Shown here: positions 25,202 to 31,621 of the stretch, piece after piece
Layout of the letters: every line of letters starts with the position of its first letter
How positions within the stretch are numbered: position 1 is the stretch's first letter
NCBI RefSeq assembly: GCF_024764775.1
Contig: NZ_JALIGC010000035.1
Span: 248,001-312,000, forward strand
Source: Scandinavium manionii
Lineage (GTDB): Bacteria > Pseudomonadota > Gammaproteobacteria > Enterobacterales > Enterobacteriaceae
Direction: 5' to 3'
DNA: 64,000 bases
Notes under the pieces: generated by a model
Told to the model about the DNA's origin: nothing
Seen by the model: the letters and a program-made list of their open reading frames with translations, nothing else
Database searches by the model: none
Translations under genes and position numbers: made by a program

Positions 25202-25314
25202 AAAAAAAAGCCCGAACATCTGTTCGGGCTTGTCACTTTAATATTGACTAATATAGAAATCACATAACGACACACAGCAACGTCTCAATTTGTGTGGCAA
25301 ATTAGGCATATAAC
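25202..25314 (-). ncRNA. micC: MicC small RNA
   Basis: Hfq-dependent regulator of outer-membrane porins, known in E. coli and Salmonella between nifJ/ydbK and ompN and transcribed opposite to ompN, as here. The 5' end GTTATATGCCT is identical to the E. coli seed that pairs with porin mRNAs, and the 3' end reads GACAAGCCCGAACAG followed by the second stem arm and eight T residues, again as in E. coli. The middle differs. A promoter fits the start: TATTAT at 25326-25321 and TATACA at 25349-25344 with a 17-bp spacer. Ends are inferred from the E. coli RNA. Confidence 0.88.
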
Positions 25315-25538
25315 GGCGCCATAATAGATCGATTTACTTCCTCTGTATAATTCCCACCATCAATGACTCCACACCATTCATTCACCAAACGAATCAAGAT
25401 TTCAGTCGTATTATTTTATTTAGATTTTACTTATATCGTAACAATTGAGGCTTACCTTCTTTAGATATCTCTACATTAGCATGGCCTTACTTCCCGTAAG
25501 GAAGGCAGAGTATAAAAACAGCTTAAAGGATTATTAAA

Positions 25539-26696
25539 ATGAAAAGAAAAGTACTGGCACTCGTAATCCCTGCGTTATTAACTGCAGGCGCAGTTCACGC
25601 AGCAGAAATTTATAACAAAGATGGCAACAAACTTGATCTGTACGGCAAAGTTGATGGCCTGCACTACTTCTCCGATGACAGCAGTGCTGACGGCGATCAG
25701 ACCTACATCCGTATGGGCTTCAAAGGCGAAACTCAGATTACCGACCAGCTGACCGGTTACGGCCAGTGGGAATATAACGTTCAGGCGAACAACACTGAAG
25801 GCTCCAGCGATCAGGCATGGACTCGTCTGGCGTTTGCAGGCCTGAAATTCGGCGACTACGGTTCATTCGACTACGGTCGTAACTACGGCGTACTGTACGA
25901 CATTGAAGGCTGGACCGATATGCTGCCAGAGTTCGGCGGCGACTCTTACTCTAAAGCCGACAACTACATGACCAACCGTGCTAACGGCGTGGCAACCTAC
26001 CGTAACAGCGATTTCTTCGGTCTGGTTGATGGTCTGAACTTCGCGCTGCAGTATCAGGGTAAAAACGAAAACCCAGGTTCTGGCGAAGGCACCAACAACG
26101 GTGACCGTAGCTATCGTAACGCGAACGGTGACGGTTTCGGTATCTCCACCACCTACGACATCGGCGCAGGCTTCAGCGCTGGTGCTGCGTACACCACTTC
26201 CGATCGTACCAACGACCAGGTTAACTATGGTCGTGGCGACACTATGGATGCAGGCGGCGAGAAAGCTGAAGCATGGACTGCCGGTCTGAAATATGATGCG
26301 AACAACATCTACCTGGCAACCATGTATTCTGAAACTCGTAACATGACTTCCTATGGTAGTGCTGGCAAGTCTTACGCTAATCGCCCAGACGAAGACGGCG
26401 GTATCGCAAACAAAACTCAGAACTTTGAAATCACCGCACAGTACCAGTTCGACTTCGGTCTGCGTCCGGCGGTTTCTTACCTGCAGTCTAAAGGTAAGGG
26501 TCTGAACTCTTCCTACGGCGACGACAAAGATCTGGTTAAATATGTTGATGTGGGCGCGACCTACTACTTCAACAAAAACATGTCCACCTATGTTGATTAC
26601 AAAATCAACCTGCTGGATAACGACGACCAGTTCTACAAAGACAACGGCGTGAACACCGACGACGTTGTAGCATTGGGCCTGGTTTACCAGTTCTAA
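25539..26696 (+). CDS. ompN: outer-membrane general porin OmpN
   Basis: Trimeric 16-stranded diffusion porin of the OmpC/OmpF/PhoE family. The 385-residue precursor has a 21-residue signal ending HAAEIYNKDG, the constriction-loop L3 sequence EFGGDSYSKADNYMTNRANG with the PEFGG motif, many alternating amphipathic strands, and the C-terminal Phe of VYQF required for assembly. OmpN rather than OmpC is favoured by position, next to nifJ and micC, and by NAALQYQGKNE-type and DDVVALGLVYQF segments. Start after AAAGGA. A strong terminator follows. Surface loops L4-L7 differ most from E. coli, as usual. Confidence 0.9.
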   Translation: MKRKVLALVIPALLTAGAVHAAEIYNKDGNKLDLYGKVDGLHYFSDDSSADGDQTYIRMGFKGETQITDQLTGYGQWEYNVQANNTEGSSDQAWTRLAFAGLKFGDYGSFDYGRNYGVLYDIEGWTDMLPEFGGDSYSKADNYMTNRANGVATYRNSDFFGLVDGLNFALQYQGKNENPGSGEGTNNGDRSYRNANGDGFGISTTYDIGAGFSAGAAYTTSDRTNDQVNYGRGDTMDAGGEKAEAWTAGLKYDANNIYLATMYSETRNMTSYGSAGKSYANRPDEDGGIANKTQNFEITAQYQFDFGLRPAVSYLQSKGKGLNSSYGDDKDLVKYVDVGATYYFNKNMSTYVDYKINLLDNDDQFYKDNGVNTDDVVALGLVYQF

Positions 26697-26719
26697 TATA
26701 GTCGAAGCTTGTTGTAATA

Positions 26720-26747
26720 AACCCGCCATTATCGGCGGGTTTTTTTA
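26720..26747 (+). terminator. intrinsic terminator of ompN
   Basis: ACCCGCC pairs with GGCGGGT around ATTATC, followed by an uninterrupted run of seven T residues, about 25 bases after the ompN stop. Strong factor-independent terminator on the plus strand. Confidence 0.92.
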
Positions 26748-26852
26748 CGCCTGAAAAACACAATCAGAAATCACGTTGAGGCTGAGAATGAACTTAACCG
26801 GCCCCTATTCTTCCCGACAAATGACAGAAGTTTGTCTTGTGAGTTCACTTTA

Positions 26853-26917
26853 TTATCCCATTGAGAAAGAAACGACCATCTAAAATGTAACAATGAGGGA
26901 TAAGTTCAATCTTTTTT
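26853..26917 (+). other. possible terminator-like stem with T-tract, function unclear
   Basis: In the 327-bp gap between the ompN terminator and the next gene, TTATCCC-ATTG (26853-26863) can pair with CAAT-GA-GGGATAA (26891-26903) around a 27-base loop, and six T residues follow at 26912-26917. It could end a short RNA or belong to the leader of the next gene. Nothing else in the gap was recognised. Confidence 0.3.
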
Positions 26918-27073
26918 CTACCGCACAATATGGATAAAAATGAGTGTCGTCCGGTTGTTTATTGCTCACTTTCAGCCTACTGCAACAAACCCGGAACTGA
27001 TTTTTTAATGCCATCCGTTTTTCTTCCGGTTTTACTATTCTACAGTGAATTCATCACAACAGGAGATGAAATC

Positions 27074-27238
27074 ATGAACAGTGTCCACACCTGGCTTCGC
27101 AATCTCAAAGCTGCCTGGCTGCAAGAACCGACGGGTAGCAATCACCTTGGTCCGTTGTATCTGACCCCAGCGCAACGCTACGCGCTGCTGAAAGAACTAA
27201 TGATGCCCATCAGCGAAATCAAAAAACCCGGCAAGTAA
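27074..27238 (+). CDS. small protein of unknown function (54 residues)
   Basis: A 54-codon frame with an excellent ribosome binding site (AGGAGAT, seven bases before the ATG). The product is soluble, basic and amphipathic: MNSVHTWLRNLKAAWL, then a Gly/Asn turn, LGPLYLTPAQRYALLKELM, and a polar tail. No signal peptide or membrane helix. The frame is open 48 codons further upstream, but the ATG at 27074 is favoured by the ribosome binding site. I do not recognise the family. It stands alone between ompN and ttcA, with its own 5' region. Confidence 0.6.
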   Translation: MNSVHTWLRNLKAAWLQEPTGSNHLGPLYLTPAQRYALLKELMMPISEIKKPGK

Positions 27239-27408
27239 ACGCATTGCGACATAAATCACGCTGGTATTCGGCGCTGTAATCCGTACCATACACGCCAGAC
27301 TTTCGCCAGGGCAGCAGCAGATTATTGCTACAATCCATCAATGATCCCGGTGTTCGTCAGTGCTCCTGACGCTGGCTGCCATTTACCTACGACCAGAGCC
27401 ATCATTAC

Positions 27409-28344
27409 ATGTCGCAAAATCAAGAAACGAGCAAGAAAGACCAGTACAACCTGAACAAACTTCAAAAGCGCCTGCGTCGTAACGTGGGCGAAGCCATTGC
27501 CGACTACAACATGATTGAAGAAGGCGATCGCATTATGGTGTGCCTGTCCGGCGGCAAGGACAGCTACACGATGCTGGAAATTTTGCGCAATCTGCAGCAG
27601 AGCGCGCCGGTGAACTTCAGCCTGATCGCGGTTAACCTCGATCAGAAGCAGCCGGGCTTCCCGGAACACATTCTTCCGGCTTATCTCGAGACGCTCGGCG
27701 TTGAGTATAAGATTGTCGAAGAGAACACCTACGGCATCGTGAAAGAGAAGATCCCGGAAGGCAAAACCACCTGCTCGCTGTGCTCACGTCTGCGCCGCGG
27801 CATTCTTTACCGCACAGCCACGGAGCTTGGCGCGACTAAAATCGCCCTCGGCCATCACCGCGATGATATCCTGCAGACGCTGTTCCTGAACATGTTCTAC
27901 GGCGGAAAAATGAAAGGGATGCCGCCGAAGCTGATGAGCGACGACGGAAAGCACATTGTCATTCGCCCGCTGGCCTATTGCCGCGAGAAAGACATCGAAC
28001 GTTTCGCCGAAGCGAAAGCGTATCCGATCATTCCGTGCAACCTCTGTGGCTCCCAACCTAACCTGCAACGTCAGGTGATTGGCGATATGCTGCGCGACTG
28101 GGACAAACGTTATCCCGGCCGTATCGAAACCATGTTTAGCGCGATGCAAAACGTGGTGCCTTCGCATCTGTGCGATACCGACATGTTTGACTTTAAAGGT
28201 CTGAAACACGGCGCAGAAGTCGTGAACGGCGGCGATTTGGCGTTCGACAGAGAAGAAATCCCGTTACAGCCTGCTGGCTGGCAGCCGGAAGATGAAGAAA
28301 CGGATATTCTCGCTAACCGTCTCGATATTGTCGAAATCAAGTAA
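27409..28344 (+). CDS. ttcA: tRNA 2-thiocytidine(32) synthetase TtcA
   Basis: ATP-dependent, iron-sulfur-containing enzyme that thiolates cytidine 32 in some tRNAs. The 311-residue protein equals the E. coli length. It shows the PP-loop ATP-pyrophosphatase motif SGGKDS near residues 49-54 and the CxxC pair TTCSLCSRLRRG plus a third Cys in PCNLCGSQPN that ligate the [4Fe-4S] cluster in TtcA. The GHHRDDILQT motif is also present. Start ATG at 27409; the chain is complete and a terminator follows. Confidence 0.95.
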   Translation: MSQNQETSKKDQYNLNKLQKRLRRNVGEAIADYNMIEEGDRIMVCLSGGKDSYTMLEILRNLQQSAPVNFSLIAVNLDQKQPGFPEHILPAYLETLGVEYKIVEENTYGIVKEKIPEGKTTCSLCSRLRRGILYRTATELGATKIALGHHRDDILQTLFLNMFYGGKMKGMPPKLMSDDGKHIVIRPLAYCREKDIERFAEAKAYPIIPCNLCGSQPNLQRQVIGDMLRDWDKRYPGRIETMFSAMQNVVPSHLCDTDMFDFKGLKHGAEVVNGGDLAFDREEIPLQPAGWQPEDEETDILANRLDIVEIK

Positions 28345-28363
28345 GCGCCACACTCGATGATTA

Positions 28364-28387
28364 AGCCCTCTTCGCGAGGGCTTTTTT
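28364..28387 (+). terminator. intrinsic terminator of ttcA
   Basis: AGCCCTC pairs with GAGGGCT around TTCGC and runs into six T residues, about 20 bases after the ttcA stop. It also carries an A-pair on the other side but works best on the plus strand. Confidence 0.9.
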
Positions 28388-28398
28388 ACGTCCGATGA

Positions 28399-28536
28399 CT
28401 AGCCAAACGGCGGCGGATCGATAATCGGATGCGGATCTGGATCGCCTGGCGGATCGGGCAGCGGCTGTGGTCGTGGAATGGGGTCAGGCACCGGCACGGG
28501 ATCGGTGGGAATCGGATCGCTGAGTCGCCACGTCAT
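28399..28536 (-). CDS. Pro/Asp-rich small protein (45 residues)
   Basis: A 45-codon minus-strand gene with GGAGG six bases before its ATG. After the leader MTWRLS nearly the whole chain is a low-complexity run of DP, PDP and VPVP units (DPIPTDPVPVPDPIPRPQ and then PLPDPPGDPDPHPIIDPPP), so it is likely extended and unstructured; no signal or membrane helix. It lies 57 bases downstream of the FnrS terminator on the same strand, so read-through from fnrS is possible but a promoter of its own is more likely. Family not recognised. Its reading frame is supported by the ribosome binding site and by codon-regular repeats rather than by similarity. Confidence 0.6.
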   Translation of the reverse strand: MTWRLSDPIPTDPVPVPDPIPRPQPLPDPPGDPDPHPIIDPPPFG

Positions 28537-28592
28537 TTTTGCCTCCAGTTCTTTGGGTGTTCCTTAAGGGTAGTTGTTCTGGAGTGTGAGGC

Positions 28593-28715
28593 AAAAAAAA
28601 GCCGACTTATCTAAGTCGGCGTCGTACGAATCAATTTGTGCTATGCAGTAATTCAAAAAAGGAAGTAAGACAATATGGAGCGCAACGCCCATCGCTTGAC
28701 GTTGCATTCACCTGC
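28593..28715 (-). ncRNA. fnrS: FnrS small RNA
   Basis: Hfq-binding RNA made under anaerobiosis through FNR, which represses messages for aerobic enzymes. The sequence starts GCAGGTGAATGCAACGTC and continues through ATGGGCGTTGCGCTCC, TTACTTCCTTTTTTGAA and TACTGCATAGCACAA to GATTCGTACGAC, as in E. coli, and ends with the terminator GCCGACTTA-GATAAGTCGGC plus eight T residues. Its place beside zntB is also conserved. The terminator loop differs slightly from E. coli. The 5' end is set by comparison with E. coli. Confidence 0.95.
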
Positions 28716-28750
28716 GAGAAAGATATTGCCCTGAATAGGTAGAGCGTTTA

Positions 28751-28764
28751 TTGACCTCGCTCAA
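28751..28764 (-). promoter_or_regulatory. FNR box of fnrS
   Basis: TTGAGCGAGGTCAA on the minus strand matches the FNR consensus TTGAT-N4-ATCAA at eight of ten defined bases. Its centre lies about 42 bases upstream of the predicted FnrS start, the usual class II activator position. An AT-rich AATATC-type element lies at about -10. Confidence 0.8.
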
Positions 28765-28810
28765 ATTTGGCGGCGTTTTTAGGGGCATAAGTTGTCATAA
28801 AGCCTATTTT

Positions 28811-29794
28811 TTACAACCATTTACTGCGGTGTAACCACCACGTAACACCACCAATGAGCACCACCAGCCCGATACAGAACAGCGAAAAGCCGAAATGCCA
28901 ACCTCCGCCCGGAATGCCGCCGAGGTTAACGCCAAACAACCCCGTCAGGAATGTGCTCGGCAGAAACACCATCGCCATCAGTGACATGGTATAGGTTCGG
29001 CGTGATAAAGATTCCTGCATCACCTGTGCGATTTCGTCGGTCATCACCCCTGTTCGGGCGATACAGGCGTCAATTTCATCCAGCCCACGGCCAAGTCGGT
29101 CAGAGATATCCTGCATTCTGCGGCGCTGATCATCATTCATCCACGGGAAACGCTCACTTGCTAAGCGCGCAAAGACGTCTCGCTGTGGCGCCATATAGCG
29201 GCGCATCACAATCAGTTGTTTGCGCAGCAGAGCCAGAAAGCCGCGCGGGGGAATTTGCTGATCGAGCAGATTATCTTCGAGGTCGATGATTTTGTCGTGC
29301 AGCTCCTCGATGAATTCACTGGCGTGATCGGTCAGGGCATCGCAGACATCTACCAGCCAGCCGCCGCAATCAGTGGGGCCGGTACCCTCTTCCAGATCTT
29401 TTACCACGTCGTCCAGCGCCAGCACTTTACGCTGGCGCGTCGACACAATCAGGCGCTCGTCCATATACAGACGCATCGCTACAAGCTGGTCCGGTCGCTC
29501 ATCAGTGCTGCCGTTGATACAGCGCAGCGTAATCAGCGTTCCTTCGCCCATACGCGTCACGCGAGGGCGAAGGCTGTCGCCTGCCAGCGCATCGCGCACG
29601 CTGTTTGGCAGCAGCGGCGTGGTTGCCAGCCATTCTGCGCTATCGGGATGGGTGTAGTTGAGGTGCAGCCAGCACGGGTTTTCTTTATCAATAGTTCTGT
29701 CATCATCCAACGGGATAACCCCGCCTTTTCCGTCCAGCATCCAGGCAAAAACCGCATCAGGTACGTTCACTTCGGCTCCCTTAATGGCTTCCAC
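28811..29794 (-). CDS. zntB: CorA-family zinc transporter ZntB
   Basis: Inner-membrane zinc transporter of the CorA superfamily. The 327-residue protein has a large cytoplasmic N-terminal funnel and two C-terminal membrane helices (MSLMAMVFLPSTFLTGLFGVN and FGFSLFCIGLVVLIGGVTWWL) separated by the short GVNLGGIPGGG loop, where ZntB has GVN in place of the GMN of CorA. I choose the GTG at 29794, which follows GGAGGCGTT and gives the E. coli length; a further ten codons upstream are open but lack a ribosome binding site. Ends before the fnrS promoter. Confidence 0.93.
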   Translation of the reverse strand: MEAIKGAEVNVPDAVFAWMLDGKGGVIPLDDDRTIDKENPCWLHLNYTHPDSAEWLATTPLLPNSVRDALAGDSLRPRVTRMGEGTLITLRCINGSTDERPDQLVAMRLYMDERLIVSTRQRKVLALDDVVKDLEEGTGPTDCGGWLVDVCDALTDHASEFIEELHDKIIDLEDNLLDQQIPPRGFLALLRKQLIVMRRYMAPQRDVFARLASERFPWMNDDQRRRMQDISDRLGRGLDEIDACIARTGVMTDEIAQVMQESLSRRTYTMSLMAMVFLPSTFLTGLFGVNLGGIPGGGWHFGFSLFCIGLVVLIGGVTWWLHRSKWL

Positions 29795-29968
29795 AACGCC
29801 TCCATTAATCTTCTGAATGTGCAATGAAGTCTAGCCTCGCGAGGACAATACGCAAAATGCCGCCCCGGCATCGCACTGAATTCGTTCATGAAAGCCGAAT
29901 TATCTGGCAGGCCGCTGCGCTGCGCAATGTGCAAATCGTTAACAAGAATGAAATATCGGGAGCGCGAA

Positions 29969-29998
29969 ATAAAACGGGCCTGCCAGAGCAGACCCGTT
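29969..29998 (-). terminator. terminator of the chemoreceptor gene
   Basis: On the minus strand AACGGGTCTGC pairs imperfectly with GCAGGCCCGTT around TCTG, followed by TTATTT, about 20 bases after the chemoreceptor stop. Confidence 0.75.
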
Positions 29999-30017
29999 AA
30001 GCGAGAATCATATGCGG

Positions 30018-31199
30018 TTAAAACGAGTGCCAGTAGTTCCGGTCATTGCCGGTTGCCGCCGCAGGCACTGGCTGTGGCGTTATCGCCGGAGCGACCGACG
30101 CTGGCGCATCGTTGCCAAGGCGGAAATTCCGTGTCCGGGTCTGCAATTCCACGACCTGATGTTTTAAGACATCTGACGAGCCGGCTAATTCCTCTACCAC
30201 CGCAGCGTTACTCTGCGTCACTTTTTCCAGTTCAGATAAAGCCTGCGCTATTTGTTCAATTCCTTTTTCCTGTTGCAGCGTCGAGGAGGAAATTTGCTCC
30301 ATCAGATTACTCAATAATCCGGAGCCAGAAACAATCTCCTGCATATTCTTCTCGGCTTCGGCAACAATACTGGCCCCCTGGGTCACGTTATCGCTGGTAA
30401 CGCTGATCAGGGTTTTAATATTTTTCGCTGCCTCGGCGCTGCGATGAGCCAGATTTCGCACTTCACCGGCCACCACCGAGAATCCTTTTCCGTGGTCGCC
30501 CGCCCGTGCTGCTTCTACCGCTGCATTAAGTGCCAGAATATTGGTCTGGAACGCAATGCCGTCAATCAGGCTAATAATTTCCGTCATTTGACGGGCGCAG
30601 TCGGTAATAGACTGCATATTGGTCGCCACCTCCCCCATCAATTCGCCGCCTTTACGAGCACAGAGCGTAGCATCGCCCGCACGCCCGCTGGCAAGACGGG
30701 TATTTTCCGCATTGTTTTTGGTGCTGGCGGCGATCTCTTCCATGCTGGACGCGGTCTGCATCAGGGTTGCAGACTGTTGCTCTGATGTCACCGAGAGTTC
30801 TGCGCTGCGGTTCGCCAGTTGCTCAGATAAGGTCATCGCGGTTTGCGACGATGCACGTATCTCCGATACCAGCGTTGAAATATTCGTCGACAGACTATTA
30901 ATGCCTGGAATTAATCGCCCTGCACAGTTATTACCAAACTCAGGGATATACACCGATAAATTACCTGACGTGACTTCATCAATGCTGCGTTTTACCGCAT
31001 TAATTGGCGTCACCAGATATTTAGTCATATAAAGCCACAATAGCGTTATTGCCACCAGCCATGAAATATTAAATATGACCATTATCGCTACACTCGCGGA
31101 CAACAGAACGAAAAAAATATCGATACTGAAGAAAACCACCAGTAAAAACATCAATATGAATGTTCTGACACTAATATTTCTTAACATAATCAGACTCAC
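30018..31199 (-). CDS. methyl-accepting chemotaxis protein lacking a periplasmic domain
   Basis: A 393-residue chemoreceptor. Two membrane helices (about residues 13-37 and 39-57) are joined by only a couple of residues, so there is no periplasmic ligand-binding domain. A HAMP region (about 57-110, VTPINAVKRSIDEVTSGNLS) and a full signalling coiled coil follow, with the receptor tip IISLIDGIAFQTNILALNAA and EAARAGDHGKGFSVVAGEVR. A Pro/Ala-rich tether ends in YWHSF, which fits the xWxxF pentapeptide that docks CheR/CheB. GTG at 31199 is preceded by CGGAG; an ATG at 31187 is the alternative. Signal may be cytoplasmic, membrane or redox state, or it may act through other receptors. Confidence 0.88.
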   Translation of the reverse strand: MSLIMLRNISVRTFILMFLLVVFFSIDIFFVLLSASVAIMVIFNISWLVAITLLWLYMTKYLVTPINAVKRSIDEVTSGNLSVYIPEFGNNCAGRLIPGINSLSTNISTLVSEIRASSQTAMTLSEQLANRSAELSVTSEQQSATLMQTASSMEEIAASTKNNAENTRLASGRAGDATLCARKGGELMGEVATNMQSITDCARQMTEIISLIDGIAFQTNILALNAAVEAARAGDHGKGFSVVAGEVRNLAHRSAEAAKNIKTLISVTSDNVTQGASIVAEAEKNMQEIVSGSGLLSNLMEQISSSTLQQEKGIEQIAQALSELEKVTQSNAAVVEELAGSSDVLKHQVVELQTRTRNFRLGNDAPASVAPAITPQPVPAAATGNDRNYWHSF

Positions 31200-31621
31200 A
31201 GAGATACTCCGAGGGATGATATGGTTATAGCAGTTGCTTTCGCCATTTCAATATAATTCCCATTGCAAATTAATATTCACGGTTAAAGATGGTGAGTTTG
31301 ACTTTGGCAAATGATTTATCTGACACGCAACCACCCTTCCAGGTTTTTATTCTGAAAATCAACATCTCATGTCAACAATGCGATGGTTTATCGCCCATGC
31401 AGCCTCACAAATCGCATTTCATTTTACTGGCGCTATATGGCGTTTAAGTAATACTTAAGTCTTAGTCTGTTTTCTGCGCGATATTTTTTACCTTTCAGTA
31501 AAAAATCAAAAGCGCAGATTCAATCAAAAGAAATACGGCATTTCTTCTCCTTTATTTCATTGGCATCACCTGAGGATTTGCTGTTACATTACTTTAACAA
31601 TCTTAAAAAGAAGTGGATTGC
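31200..31621. other. divergent intergenic region, no gene seen
   Basis: This AT-rich gap of about 420 bp lies between the divergent chemoreceptor and MHYT-GGDEF-EAL genes and must carry both promoters. I looked for flagellar sigma-28 boxes (TAAA and GCCGATAA) upstream of the chemoreceptor and saw no convincing match. No small RNA or reading frame with a good ribosome binding site was recognised. Confidence 0.5.

Noticed and set aside
25863..26729. 288-codon open frame antisense to ompN
   Set aside because: It is a codon-composition shadow of the porin gene, lacks a ribosome binding site and shows only Val/Ile-rich low-quality sequence.
26930..27073. upstream extension of the 54-residue gene to an ATG at 26930
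   Set aside because: The extended start has no ribosome binding site, whereas AGGAGAT precedes the inner ATG.
31200..31400. flagellar sigma-28 promoter for the chemoreceptor gene
   Set aside because: No TAAA with a properly spaced GCCGATAA-like element was found on the minus strand.
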